Shown piece by piece: positions 12,001-23,000 of a stretch of DNA of 64,000 bases. The number at the start of each line of letters is the position of its first letter. Positions within the stretch are counted from its first letter, which is position 1. The position numbers and the translations under genes are program-made. Below the pieces are notes generated by a model that made no database searches, was not told the origin of the DNA, and saw only the letters and a program-made list of their open reading frames with translations. This stretch comes from Crocodylus rhombifer (lineage: Eukaryota; Chordata; Crocodylia; Crocodylidae), in assembly GCA_038503035.1 (NCBI GenBank), contig JAVSML010024253.1:1-64000 (forward strand). Reading direction: 5' to 3'.

Positions 12001-13867
12001 GACGAATGATAGCACAAAAAATCTCTGTTAGGACTGGTAAGTAGAGGTTTTTTTGCCTGCAAAAATGTACTTGCTAAGTAAAGCTCTGCCTATCTGCAGG
12101 AAGGTCAGAATGAAGAGGTTTAATAGCCCTGAGGTGGAGTTATAGGCAGTGGTTTTTAACATTAAAACTTTGGGAAGAAACTGGAAATGTTTTGTAGATG
12201 CAACAAGACTTTTGTAAATACTGTTAGTTCTTCCTCTGCCTGTTTCATGACTGCTTGTATTTCCTGGAGAGAAGAGATATCTTGGTAGAACCTACTATGC
12301 TGTGCCTGTCCTTACTATTTTGTTCTTGCTTCTGCTAGGGGCAGAAGCAAGCACAAAACTCTGTAGTCAGTCACAATTGGTTTGAGCAACTTGGTTTAAA
12401 AAAAAAAAAAGGCTTGTTACAATTTGGGGTGCCGAGTCTTAAAATCAAATGAGGCGTGTAACTTAATATTTCCTCCTGCTGAATGGAGGAACTATATGTA
12501 TAGCATTTCTTGAATGCTTGTATACTGTTTAGCAAAGAGCCACTGGGATATGGCCATAATGTAGAGTAGGACTTTTATCTAAAGGAGTTAGTGGATATTC
12601 CATGAAGAGCAGTTATATCTGTCTACATCTGCTACTAGGTACCAGGTGGGGTATGTTCACCTTGGATCTGGCCATAACTTATTCAGTTGTTAGCCTGAAG
12701 TCTGGCAAAAGGTAGAGCAGGTTGGAACCTTAGAGACTAATTGATTCAGAGGCATGAGTAGGCTACAACCTACTTTGCTAGGCTGAATATGGACCTATTC
12801 ATAGCATCTGGCAGAGTATGTATGAAAACTCTTACATCTCTAAACCGGTTACACTAACATGTCATCTTGCCCTGCCTTCAGTTTTATTCAGTATCCCACT
12901 AACCTAGTACAGACTTGCTCTCTTTCTCCAGTGTATTCAGAAAAAAGAGAACCAGTTTCTGCAGCAGTAGAATATATGCAAAAAAAGCTGTTGGTGAAAT
13001 TGCAGGATCCTATTTCCATTAGCCATAAAAATAGATTAGCAGCTCATCAGCAAATGGTGATTTCTCTTGAAGTTCTGTGCTCAGAACAGGAAGAGCTGCT
13101 GTACTAAAAAAAACAGATTTCCACACAGTATCTGTAGGATGAACACTTGCTCTCTGAGCACATCTTCATGTTAGTGTTGACCTCTTTCTCCCCTCACCTA
13201 CCCATCTACAGCGAAAAAACCCAGTTCTGGGGGGAACAGCTCTTCTGTGAGTAAACATAAGTCCTTGAGGCTTGTGAGATCCAGAGAGAGAGAGTTAAAA
13301 CCACAGTTTGTAATTAATTTTCATGGTCAAAACACCTCTAGTTACATCAGTGCAATCACACAAGTATACCAAAGGGCTGACACTAGCGTGGGGGCTGCAC
13401 AAGCTGAAAATAGCTTCTAGTGTTGGTAGCTAAAGTAAATTGTATGCTGTTACTGTTTGGTAGAACAGTGATTCTCAGCCAGGGTGCTGCCAGATTCTCG
13501 TGGTGTGAAGAGGTAAGTGTAGGCTCAGGCTTGTCCCTGCCTGGACAAGCCTCTACCCCCAGTGCCTGGCCCCTGTGCAGGAGGTAAGGACTATAATATA
13601 TAAACTAGTTTTTGAAATGGGGTACCACACAAGTCATGGAGAAGAAGTGCCTAGAGTCCAAAAAAGTTGAGAACCACTAATCTAGGATTTGGACCAGAGA
13701 ATTGGAGCCCTCTGAGGCATTGTAGAAGGGGATTTAATAGGAAACTTTTTCTTTACAGCATTTAACATTTTCTCTTTCCCTCTCTTTCAGTGACAATCAT
13801 AGGAGGCATTGTTTTCCTGGCATTTGCATTCTCTGCACTATTTATAAGCCCAGACTCTGGTTTTTAA
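2..13867 (+). CDS. TMEM165: TMEM165 gene, coding span from partial exon 1 to stop (six coding segments)
   Basis: Golgi membrane cation transporter of the GDT1/UPF0016 family, linked in mammals to Mn2+/Ca2+ and pH homeostasis and to glycosylation. Coding segments seen: 2-76, 4824-5040, 8921-9096, 9964-10146, 11931-12036 and 13791-13867. Each junction is GT-AG and phases join cleanly (0, 1, 0, 0, 1). The joined frame gives about 277 residues against 324 in human, so only roughly the first 50 residues lie upstream of the window. Both family signature repeats are present: ELGDKT (4929-4946) and EWGDRS (10096-10113), the acidic motifs thought to line the cation path. No frameshift or internal stop was found. 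The gene converges on CLOCK, as in human. Identification rests on near-identity to known vertebrate TMEM165. Confidence 0.97.
77..4823 (+). other. TMEM165 intron 1
   Basis: The first few hundred bases are GC-rich and likely still promoter-proximal. The rest is AT-rich. An ancient CR1 occupies about 1960-3250, and a possible short MITE beginning AGAGCTGGGCAGAACATTTT lies near 1402. No other coding sequence was found. Confidence 0.8.
1960..3250 (-). mobile_element. Ancient CR1-type LINE remnant
   Basis: In antisense, this stretch follows the order of CR1 coding sequence (3' region at low coordinates, RT region at higher coordinates). It keeps typical phrases such as the complement of 'GTGCCCAAACCTGGGC' near 2317 and splice-like T-rich text, but all frames are broken. 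It is heavily diverged, so the boundaries are approximate. Confidence 0.5.
4824..5040 (+). CDS. TMEM165: TMEM165 exon 2
   Basis: This exon begins after a TTGCTTGCAG acceptor and ends with one base of a split codon before GTTAGC. It encodes the first transmembrane helices and the first signature motif ELGDKT at 4929-4946, followed by FFIAAIMAMRYNR and LGLMTCLS. It is the most strongly conserved part of the protein. Confidence 0.96.
5041..8920 (+). other. TMEM165 intron 2
   Basis: Mostly unique AT-rich sequence. A short repeat beginning GCAGGGGTTTTCAACC lies at about 5251, and a complete hAT-like element occupies 7351-8174. No extra exon was recognised. Confidence 0.8.
7351..8174 (+). mobile_element. 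Non-autonomous hAT-like transposon, family A copy 1
   Basis: The element is bounded by imperfect terminal inverted repeats (TIRs): CAGGGGTGCACCGATA at the left, and TAGAGGTGCACTGATA read inward from the right. It is flanked by 8-bp duplications ATAACACA (7343-7350) and ATAACACT (8175-8182), one mismatch apart. The interior is GC-rich and shows no transposase. Long open frames inside are composition artefacts. Confidence 0.85.
8921..9096 (+). CDS. TMEM165: TMEM165 exon 3
   Basis: The acceptor is TTTCTTCCAG and the donor GTGAGT. The exon completes the split codon, then encodes FGYATTVIPRVYTYY, a helix, and a charged cytosolic loop rich in Glu and Lys (GQEELEEVQAEIKKKDEE). The loop separates the two repeats of the transporter fold. 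Confidence 0.96.
9097..9963 (+). other. TMEM165 intron 3
   Basis: 867 bases of AT-rich sequence with normal GTGAGT and CAG ends. No repeat or exon was recognised. Confidence 0.8.
9964..10146 (+). CDS. TMEM165: TMEM165 exon 4
   Basis: The exon starts LQRTKLLNGP after a CAG acceptor and ends LAARE before GTGAGT, in phase 0. It carries the second signature motif EWGDRS at 10096-10113, preceded by KKWLHFISPIFVQAFTLTFL, a membrane helix. Confidence 0.96.
10147..11930 (+). other. TMEM165 intron 4
   Basis: Mostly unique sequence with a C run near 11224 and a T/G homopolymer patch at about 11578-11597. No exon or clear transposon was recognised. Confidence 0.8.
11931..12036 (+). CDS. TMEM165: TMEM165 exon 5
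   Basis: The acceptor is GTCTGTTCAG and the donor GTAAGT. The exon encodes DPYGVAVGGTVGHCLCTGLA and then GGRMIAQKISVRT, a helix with the Gly-rich face typical of the second repeat. It ends with one base of a split valine codon. Confidence 0.95.
12037..13790 (+). other. TMEM165 intron 5
   Basis: Contains a short stretch at about 12715-12790 resembling the amniote repeat with 'TTAGAGACTAATTGATTC' (retroposed type, low confidence), and a complete MITE at 13466-13679. Otherwise unassigned. Confidence 0.75.
13466..13679 (+). mobile_element. hAT-like MITE, family B copy 1
   Basis: Starts CAGTGATTCTCAGCC and ends GTTGAGAACCACTA, an inverted terminal pair. It shares its interior (GGCTCAGGCTTGTCCCTGCC and 'AGAGTCCAAAAAAG') with the copy at 29100-29371. 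The TSD is not clear. Confidence 0.7.
13791..13867 (+). CDS. TMEM165: TMEM165 exon 6, C-terminus and stop
   Basis: The acceptor TCTCTTTCAG is preceded by a good pyrimidine tract. The exon encodes the last helix (IIGGIVFLAFAFSALF) and ends in ISPDSGF before TAA at 13865-13867, the usual vertebrate C-terminus. Confidence 0.96.
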
Positions 13868-14697
13868 TGAGCATTATCTTTAAAGAGCAAGGATCACGAG
13901 CAAAAGCAGGTTCTTGGAATTTCTGTATATAATGTACAGTAATATAGTTATACAAGCACTGAAGATGACACTGTACTTTTATTAGCAATGATTTGCAAGT
14001 TTGGCACTCTGCTGGACATTTTTCTATGATGGAGATATGCTGATTGTCTGGTTTTGCAGAGCATATATTTTGTGGTGCTTGCTCCTCCCTTGGGCAGTTG
14101 AGTAGCTTTTTATGGCTGTCCCTGGCTCAGATGGATTTGAGAATCTGCATCTACAAACACAGGGCCTCTTTCCTCCTTTCTCTGTTGCATGTGGCTACCA
14201 TTGCCACTTCTAGATCTTATGCATCTGGCTGGATGACAGGCCTTCTGCAGCTGGCAGTAATGTAATGTTACAAAGTGCTCCATAAAAAATATCACCTTGA
14301 AGTCCAACACTTTGATTCCAGGATGCATCTGATCTTGGGTAGACTGCGTAGCAAGAAACCGAAGAGCAGTTCCTTACCAACAAACAACAGAGCCACCTAC
14401 AGAGAGTTTTTAAATTTACTTTAAAGGGAAAACTTATAATCAGGGGTTTTTATCAGGAAGTTGACAAGTGCTGATTCACAACCTGCTGTTTCAATATACA
14501 ATCTGTCTAGATAGAATTTTTCTTTACTGGACTAGTTCCTTTTTTGTATTAAGTTGAAAACTACAAATATGTCAGAGTAACAAAATGGTCCAGGTCTGAC
14601 CACACTGCATTCCCAGCATTTGAACAATAATGGATTTAGATTTGATGCATTCATAATCTTATTTTTAGAAATAGAAGTGTAATCTGGAGGAACTATA

Positions 14698-14703
14698 AAT
14701 AAA
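14698..14703 (+). terminator. Polyadenylation signal AATAAA, proximal
   Basis: A canonical hexamer about 830 bases after the TMEM165 stop codon. It could give a slightly shorter 3' UTR than the second signal. Confidence 0.5.
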
Positions 14704-14767
14704 ACAGTGGTGTCTCCATTTCAGTTATTTTCAACTCCCTTTGTGGTGATGTTTTACTTGACCCCTT

Positions 14768-14773
14768 AATAAA
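14768..14773 (+). terminator. Polyadenylation signal AATAAA, distal
   Basis: A second canonical hexamer 70 bases beyond the first. It is probably the main TMEM165 cleavage signal, because a T-rich stretch (14819-14832) follows downstream. Confidence 0.55.
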
Positions 14774-14795
14774 GAGCAACATACTAGCTACTTAT

Positions 14796-17084
14796 TAAAG
14801 GTCATGGAAGGAATTGCATTTTTTTTTTTTTATCCAGGCACTATTGTAAAGGACTATGTGAACTTTATTCTTGGAGTATAGTAATCTTTAATAGCTGGCT
14901 AATTGAACTGTTTGCGTAATCACCTTTTACTACTTAAACAATGATTCTGAATTCACATCAGCTGCGTGGGGGTATAGTGCTGTGTTTTAAGATGAAATAT
15001 GTCCCACATCACAGTAAGTGGTATATCAGGAAGTGATGTCATGTGACCAGGTAGCCGCGCTCCTCGGGTGAGGGAGAGCGGGGCGAGGGGTAGCCTCACG
15101 GGCGGGCGCCCGCTGGCCCCTGTGGCCAGCGACTTTCCCACCCGCAGCCCCCCCGCCCCTCATGTGACCTTTGACACCAATGAAGTTGCAGGAAATGACA
15201 ATGAAATGGGTCTGGAAATGTGCCAAGGGAAGTTGTGGTTTTCAGAAAGTATATATGATTGGTATGGCTTAGGAACAGGACATCAGTTTTCTGTGCAGGG
15301 GGTTGGACTAGATTAGGCCTGCCCACTACCTGCAGGCCACACATGGCCCACAAAGGACCAGGATGTCACCCACAATGTACATGTGGTCTGCAAGCAGTTA
15401 ATATATAGGGCATGGGCATGGGCAGCCACTTCTTCTACTGCTGTGCAAGGGGGAAAGGCTTATGGGATGGGAGGGAAGGAGTGGTCCATGTCCTGCTAAT
15501 GTAGCCTGCATGGCTGAGGATGGGGATCTAGCTTATTCTGGAGATCCTTTACTAACTTGATCATGGTCATTATGGTTAATTAAATAGAATTTGTAGGTAT
15601 ATACTGCAGAGACATGGAAGAGATCTCAAGGATAAGCTAGTCCAGGGCTGTTGAGACCTGGTGAGGCTGTGGGCCCCAGATGACACCAGCCTGTGTTGCA
15701 CAGGCTGCATGCTGTGGGGGTGGGCCCCTAGGACCCCCTCACTGCACGGGCTGCTCCAGCAGCATGCAGATCCCCATCCTCAGCCATGCAGGCTACATTA
15801 GCAGAACCTGAACTGCCAACACTGTGGCTGGTACAGTGCCTCTGAGCCAGGCTGCTCCTGCCCAGCCCAGCTCCGGCAACCATGTGCCCTGCAGCCCTGG
15901 TCTGGCCCCGAGGTGCCCCTCAGCTCCACACGGGAACTTAGTTTGTGCCTCCATCCACCACGCATGCAGGCAGGGCATGGGCCATGCTGCAGCTGCCCCA
16001 GCCGGGGGCAAGGGGCAGAACCAGAGAGGCTGCGCGCACTGTCCCCAGCTCGCCTAATCCTCAGGGCAGCGGCAGCAGGACCTGGCTCAGTGATGAGCCT
16101 GGTTCCACAGGGGTAAGCAGTTCCCCTCCCCTCGCTGCTGGCTGGGGTCTGTGGGCCAGCCCTGCCTGCCTCACCTCGTGGGCAGTGGCTCCGCACTTGG
16201 CAGTGGCTCTGTGCTCTGCAGTGGTGGTGGTGGCCATGCTGCCGCAGGCAAAATAAAATGGCTTGGCAGGCCATGTGGCAGCCTGCAGGCTGTATGTTGG
16301 ACAAGCCTGGTTTAGGAAGAGCCCAGGATCGTAATTCTGGGCATCCCCTGTACTGGCAGTAGGGTGCAATTGGGAGCTGATCCCACAATTGTACCTTCTG
16401 TTGCGCACATGTGGCAGGAAGCATAGTTGTTTGGACTGTGGATCAGATCCCATCATGCCTTCAACTGAATCTGTCAGCAGCCTAAATGACAACAACCGCT
16501 CTGATTATGTTACTCAAAATTTTCTTAGGTTAGTAAAACAGTCATACAATTATAGAAAAGTAAGGCTGGAAGGGACCTTCAGAAGTCACATAATCCAATC
16601 CTTATCTATTTGTAAAACTACAGTCAAGCACAAGGCATAATCCTCTAACCTGTCACCAGTGCGGCAAGGAACTTTAGTGGCCACTGACTTGCTGCTGTGT
16701 GGGTAGTTTTAAAATATGCTCAAAGTCCCAGGAAGAGACCCATAGCCTCTGCTACAGAGGAAGGCAAAAACCCTTGTCAAGAGGGATCTACCCAACTTGC
16801 TGTGAGCAAAAGGGAACGTCTGTCATACAGCTACCTGCTCCTCCCTCCACCTCTCGTGGCTGATGTGGAGTGGGGGTAGGTGCCACATGATGAGCAGCCT
16901 TCTGAGCCAGTCAGCAAGGTGAGGTGCATCTGCCATCTTGTCTGCTCCCCTGTGTGCTGGCCACATCCATTCTCAGGCCCCCCAGCAGGCTGTAAGGTCA
17001 GGCCACAGCATCCACAAGGACCAACTCCTGGCTCCCACTGAGGAGCCAGCATTTTTATTGTTTGTTTTTATTTAGATTTCATAG
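14796..17084. other. Intergenic stretch with composite repeats
   Basis: Downstream of TMEM165. It holds a CpG-rich patch (15040-15170), a GC-rich composite DNA-transposon region (about 15314-16309) and an old CR1 3' fragment (16535-16760). No gene was supported. Confidence 0.6.
15314..16309. mobile_element. Composite DNA transposon region, probably hAT-like
   Basis: The left end AGGCCTGCCCACTACCTGC and the right end read inward, CAGGCTTGTCCAACATACA, form an imperfect inverted pair of the kind seen in elements with 'GGCCACACATGGCCCAC'. The interior is GC-rich and mixed. No convincing TSD was found, so the limits are tentative. Confidence 0.4.
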
Positions 17085-17756
17085 ATTTCATAGACATTAG
17101 GGCCGGAAGGGACCTCGGGAGATCATCGAGTCCAGCCCCCTGCCCCAGGGGCAGGAAGTCAGCTGGGGTCATAGGATCCCAGCAAGATAAGCATCCAATT
17201 TACTCTTGAAGGTGTTCAATGTAGGTGCTTGAACCACCTCCGCTGGCAGACTGTTCCAGACCTTGGGGGCTTGGACAGTAAAGAAATTCTTCCTTATGTC
17301 CAGCCTGAAACGGTCTTGCAGGAGTTTGTAACCGTTTGACCTCATCATCCCTTGGGGCGCTCTGGTGAACAAACGTTCCCCCAGATCCTGGTGGTCACCC
17401 CTGATAAACTTATAGGTGGCCATCAGATCACCCCTGAGCCTACGCTTTTCCAGGCTAAAGAGTCCCATGGCTCTCAGCCTATCATCGTAAGATCTGTTTT
17501 CCTGACCTCTGATCATGCGTGTGGCTCTCCTCTGGACTCTCTCAAGCTTCTCCACATCCTTTTTGAATTGTGGAGCCCAAAACTGGATGCAGTACTCCAG
17601 CTGCGGCCTCACCAAGGCCGAGTACAAGGGGAGAATGACGTCCCGGGATTTGCTCGAGAAGCATCTGTGGATGCAAGCCAGCGTTTTGGTCGCTTTACTA
17701 GCCGCAGCATTGCATTGGAGGCTCATGTTCATCTTGTGGTCAATGATGACCCCCAA
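17085..17756 (-). pseudogene. CR1 LINE, 5'-truncated, C-terminal ORF2 part still open
   Basis: The antisense strand encodes 195 uninterrupted codons (17756-17169) of the region after the reverse transcriptase domain of CR1 ORF2. The phrases DVILPLYSALVRPQLEYC, RVQRRATRMI and KVWNSLPAEVVQAP are characteristic. The usual CR1 3' tail (GGGCCGGAAGGGACCTCGGG in plus sense) follows at 17100. At 17756 the copy meets a short inverted piece of CR1 sequence. It cannot code for an active enzyme because RT and endonuclease are missing. Confidence 0.9.
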
Positions 17757-17783
17757 GTCTGGAACAGTCTGCCAGCGGAGGTA
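17757..17783 (+). repeat. Short inverted CR1 segment at the 5' end of the 17.1-kb CR1
   Basis: The plus strand here reads the codons for VWNSLPAEV, the same segment that the minus strand encodes inside the adjacent CR1 (about 17235-17265). The segment is therefore in opposite orientation to the rest of the copy, which suggests a 5' inversion on insertion. Confidence 0.65.
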
Positions 17784-18150
17784 ATAATGTCCTATCTCAT
17801 GGTTTCTGCAAAGTCTTCAAAACTCTGAATTAAGTCAGTCCTGATTTATAAATCATACCAAGCTGACCATGGGGTAAAATTCCATCCTGGTCCCAAATAT
17901 GGCAGTTGGCCTGACCCTCAGCTGAGGTTCCTCCATGTAGTAATTAAAGGATGGCAGGGTCCTTCCAGGTCCCATGTAGCAACCAGCAAAGTCCAGAAGT
18001 GTGAGAAATAGCCAAAGCAGAGCACGGGCATACTTACTCCCAGATCATCCCTGACCATTGGTTAGCCAGCCTCTTCTCAAACACCTCTAATGATGAAGAT
18101 CTCACAACCACCCTAGGCCGTCTATTCCACTGCATTGCTATTCCAATTTA

Positions 18151-19284
18151 ATAAATATTAAGGGGACCAAACACTACTATAGAATAAATACTATTGGCAG
18201 CTAGGAAAAAAAAATACAAAAGGACTTAGGTCATTGAAACAATCAATTTGTCTTGAATGCTCTCAAGTCCCTAAAGCGCTAGTCCGACTGCAACCTCTTT
18301 ATATGATTCTTGCTGCTAATCTAGGATCACATCTTTGGAGACCACTGAAAGGGGATCTGACTGCTCTAAAACATGTATGTGGGAGGAGGCACTCAAATTC
18401 TATCAATCAGCAAAATATTCAAATGGTCCTTTAAAAGTTTTAACAAACTAGACAAGACCTATTATGTATGGCTAATAGCCCAGGCAGGAAGGAAGGTTGT
18501 GTATTTTATTTCACCTGCATAATCTCAAGGTGCAGTATGCTAAAATGGTCAACAGCAAAGGTGATCATTTACCAGCTGTAATAAATGCAAACACGAACTG
18601 CCCACCCTCCTAGCTGGAGATGACAGAACTATCCCTGGGCTGTTCCATAACGATTCATAGGCCACTTGATACAGTTTTCCTGTTTCAGACTCTTAACTTG
18701 AAGATGCTGCACTGGTAAAAAAAAAAAAAAAAAGAAAAAGAAAAAAAACCCACCCAGACCATGAACTAAGTGAGACATAGGTGATTATAATGCATCCTGG
18801 CACTTGTGGATGATCTAGGAGGCAACTAGCTTATTGTCTCTGTACATTTCCTCTGAGGTTGGACAGAAGTCAGCAATGAGGCATCAGGTAATCAGGTGTC
18901 TTAATGCTGGAACAGAAAACTTGGCTATCAAACCCCACCTTGTATTAAAATCCCCAACTCTAAAACCAAGGACTGCTGAAGCACCTGGTAACAGCATCAG
19001 TGGCAATGTTTTCCCTCCAGTTTGATCAGCTGCCTTGTTGGTCTATTCCATTAATGGCTGCTTAAAAGCAACATAATATCAACAGGTCATTGTCCTGGTG
19101 CTGACAGGGATATCTGCAGTATTTTACTGTATTTTCAATTCACAGATGCAAAATTAGAGACATCAGAACAGGGTTACATGGTAGCAAAGGGAATGAAAAG
19201 TTGCAACATAATTTGAGTGGCAGGATTGATTACCTCCACCTCTTGTTCTGCAGCTGCAAGATGGGGGAAGAAGAGGGTTATAAT
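18151..19284. other. Intergenic, unassigned
   Basis: AT-rich sequence with an A-rich simple repeat at about 18717-18747. No gene or clear transposon was recognised. Confidence 0.6.
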
Positions 19285-20020
19285 CAGCAAGGATCTTAAT
19301 TTTCTGTTTGCTGCAGGAAATGAATTGTCTCCTTTAATGGAGAAAAACATTTTCCCCTTTTAAAGAAGAAAAGAAGTGGGAAACAGCAGGTTTCTCCTTG
19401 CAGGCTGGCAGAGTTCCAGCCTGTAAGGGGCTGCTTGGGGCTGGGGGGAGCGGGAGACAGGGGATGCCACATGTATGTATGCACACGCACATGCACGTAG
19501 CAGTCAGGCAGCAGTGGAGAGCAGCTTCCTCCAGGTAAGTCTATGGGGGCAGGGGCTGGGGTGGGAGAGGACACAGGCGATGCTCCAGGGGGTCATGTGC
19601 TGTCTGAGATTCGTGCACCCAGAGCAGGGTGTGAGTTCGGCCAGGCTGTAGCCCTATGCCCCATTTTGGGCAGAGAAATCTGGGAAGGGCACATGCCCCC
19701 ACTGCATTGCCTGTGCCTGCCTGTCCCTCCATGCATCACCTGTGCCCTTAACCCCTCTTCCTCCACCCCCATACACTTACCTGGAAGGATCTGTGGAAGC
19801 TGCTTTCCACCACACTCCCTGGCTTCCATATGCACCCCCTGCATCCTGCTCCCCTCAACCCCAGGCAGCCACTTGCAGGCTAGACATTTGCTAGCCTGCA
19901 AGGGAATAGACAAGGTTTCCCTGTGTTTTTTTTTCCCTTTAAAGTAGAAAATCCACTTTTTTCTTGTTTGAAGGAGAAAATCAGCATTTTTCCATGGCGA
20001 ACAAAGACCCCAGTTCCCTG
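19285..20020. mobile_element. Non-autonomous hAT-like transposon, family C
   Basis: An exact 8-bp duplication GTTATAAT flanks the element (19277-19284 and 20021-20028). It starts CAGCAAGGATC and ends AGTTCCCTG. The terminal regions carry related inverted text around TCCTTTAA/AAAGGAGAAAA. The interior is GC-rich without a transposase. Confidence 0.7.
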
Positions 20021-20028
20021 GTTATAAT

Positions 20029-23000
20029 ACATTTAGTCTATCTGAGAAATATTTTAGAAGCATGGGTAAGCCCTCATTGTGGTTAGTTAAATTTTATACA
20101 CTTCAGCATGAGTCATTCAAATGCCCATGGGTGTCCCAGCTGCCTGTGGAGGGTTTAGGATTGAGAGTGTGCTTAGGGGTAGAAAGGTAAAAAAGGTTTA
20201 TTGACTTACACAACTACGTGTAAATAACAAAACAAGGATAGACAATAAGAATTCATGTTGGCAACTTATTGTCAGTCCCCTCTGATGCCAGATGTACAAA
20301 TTTCTCTTCTGCAAAGCTCAGCGAAGTCAGGCGTCCCTGATCAGCGCTGTCCAGGGGGTACTGTGAAGAACCCTGGTATTCAGTCCTTGGGCTCCTCAAG
20401 ATCCACAGGCCCACTGAATCCAGGCCAGCAGCTAATCTGTAGTTTCTTTCATAGAGATGTATCTTCCTTCTAAATGATTTCTGGATGTGCCAGCCAATTT
20501 ATAACTTTTGAGCTATGCTGATAGTTTCCAGCCATTCAGATTCTCTTTACTTCAACTGTCCTTAGACTGACCAATAGCAGTACAAGCCTTGCATTTTTTT
20601 GATGAGGTTCATTTTTACTACACCACAGGGCTAACCACTTCAAGGCTTTGCTAAATTTACTAGGCCTTACTTCATACAAGGCTTTACTACATCTTTGACT
20701 TTAATAAGGCTCTTAGCAACAACATATAGCTTAATATCTGAACAAATTACAGTAAAACACTTGTCTAATCTTCAAAGAGCCTTCAGCAAGCACCTTTATC
20801 ACACAGACATAATTTTCAGCTGTCACATGGGGTTTTTTTCATTTTATTTAAATGTTAAAAAAACAGATAAATTGACTTCATGGCTCACTACTACCTACTT
20901 GGCTCTACCTGATCTCTTCACTCCATAGGTGTTAATTAACCCTTGATCTTCCACTGATCAGGCTCTCCTTTCTTCTGCAATTAGCCTGTCTATTATCTAC
21001 TAGTGATGTTTCTCACCCTTCGCATGTCCAGTGAAGGTATGCTGCTACCTAGGGACTTGTACTGATAGCTTTGTTCCTAGGCAATTCAAACCCACAACAA
21101 ATCAGAGACAGGGAGAGGAGAAGCAGGGCTGAAGGCAGGCTATACCATGTCGTGGCACAGGTGTCACATGGTCAGATACAGAGTGAGGAGGGAGTTGCAA
21201 AGGTCAAGCAAAGAGGCAAGCTGTTACAGTGACCCTTTCATGTTGTTTTTTTTCATCGCAGCAGATGACAGAAGGTGTGGGAGACTGAACCATTCCCTGT
21301 GACAAATGGTCTATTTTTCAAACTAAAATGCTGTTTAAGAGACCATTAAACAACCATCTTTCCTGCAGAGGAGTAGCATGTCCTAGTCTCTTGCCTGCAT
21401 GGCTATATTCTTATGCTTTAGACATCCTGCAGTTTAATTCAAAACAGGCAAAAGACAGGGTAGAGATGCACTTTATAGACTAATTGAACCAGAGATACAT
21501 AAGTTCACCTCATGCCTTGCTGTGAAAGGGTGTGCACAGAGCAGGCTATCAAATAACTCAAACAGGTAACAGTGGCTGCAGTGCTCCTACAATCCATCTT
21601 TAGACATGGTTTAACTAGTGACAAGAATTTTCTTTGTTACCTAAATTTGAGCAAGCTGCAATAATAAACTTATACCAGTGCCAGAAGCCTGAGTAATAAG
21701 TAATTAAATGTACTTCCACCCAAGAAACAACACCCATTGTGTTCAGTCCTGGCTTGTACTATCAAGGCGTGTGGAATTCCCTTGGCCCAGTTGTTGAAAG
21801 TCACTGGCATTAAGCCTTTGGAAGGGAGTTAGTTTTCCAGTACTTAATATACAAGGGTCATGAAGCCTGTCTGAAGAAAGAAAAAACTAGACATTCTCCA
21901 GAAAAAGCACAAGTGATTCTGCTGGTCCTTTTTCAGTAGGTGTAATATTCATTTTAGCCAGGCTGACTATAAGGAAATCCCAGAAATCTGGGAATCATCT
22001 GGAAAATCTGGGATGCCATCTCCGAGGCCCCCATGCTCTCACAAGTCAGTGGAGGCAGGGTTGCATACTGGGCAGGCAGCTACCTGCCTGCCTGCAAGGT
22101 GCTCTGTATCACTCTGATTCCTGGCCAGACTGCACCCTGCACCCCTGTGTTTCCAGGATGCCCATTATAATTACAAACAGCCAGCTGGGACCAGCCTCTG
22201 AAATCTGGAGCTGCCCCAGCTAAACTAGGACAGACTGTCACTCTAATTATAGTTCAGTCCTGCCCTTGGCAAATGGAGTCTGACCTACCTTAAGAAATTG
22301 TAATTGAGGTTTTTGCTTCCTAGAGGGCTTTTTGTCCCTTTTCCCATTGTGTTTTCTCCTGGCTCTCAGGTGTCTATGGCACGTTGAGCACTGTAAGCTC
22401 CTACTACAATTAACTAAATGGAAAGTGAGCAAATTATCACATAATTACTTACAGCCCTGCTTGTGTTACTTGTAAAAATGATAGGCATCTAAGTAACAAG
22501 ATGACCTCCCTTTCATCCATGGGGAGGAGAGAGATTTTATTAGTGAAGCCTGAGTTTAAATGAGAGAAACATGCCACTTGGTTCATGCCCTAAACAATAG
22601 GATCTGGAGGTGGTAAGAACTGCACACATCCTTCTGAGCATGCAAAAGCAAGATGAAATGTAGATAAGTGGAAAAGTTTTAGAATTGGGTTTTATTTCCA
22701 CACTAATAAAGGCAGTAACAATAAATAAATAGAACAAATATTGCTACTGCTCCTCTCTGCTGGGGGTCCAGCATCATTCTGAAAGGTGGCAGCATTCCAG
22801 AGAAAACAGAAAATTGTAATGTGGCACGAGCCTTATAATTTGAAGAAAAAAATTGTAAAAATCTCTCATTTAATTTCTTTAGGGTGCAGTAAGTAGAGAT
22901 TAAGCCACAAACAGACCCATAAACATGTTTGATATCTTGGCAGCCCAAAGGTTTCAGGCAAAAACAAAGTACAAATGCAATCTACAACATTTAAACATCC

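Larger units (their letters stand above)
13868..14795 (+). other. TMEM165: TMEM165 3' UTR (probable)
   Basis: This is unique AT-rich sequence after the stop codon, free of recognised repeats. Two AATAAA signals close it. Its end near 14795 is inferred from the second signal. Confidence 0.65.
16535..18150 (-). mobile_element. Old CR1 3' region, split by a younger CR1
   Basis: Antisense CR1 3' text at 16535-16760 (phrase GGCTGGAAGGGACCTTCAGA) resumes at about 17835-18150 (complement of a region reading TCCCAAATATGGCAGT). The younger CR1 at 17085-17783 lies between them. Heavily decayed. Confidence 0.5.

Noticed and set aside
15798..16495. Overlapping open frames of 144-208 codons
   Set aside because: Same cause: GC-rich composite transposon sequence with low-complexity translations on both strands.
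17352..17828. 158-codon plus-strand open frame
   Set aside because: Antisense shadow of the CR1 ORF2 tail. Only its last part (VWNSLPAEV) is sense CR1, explained by the inverted segment.
20120..21290. Possible old long terminal repeat
   Set aside because: General look only. No matching ends, target duplication, primer site or internal genes could be shown, so it is not listed as an element.
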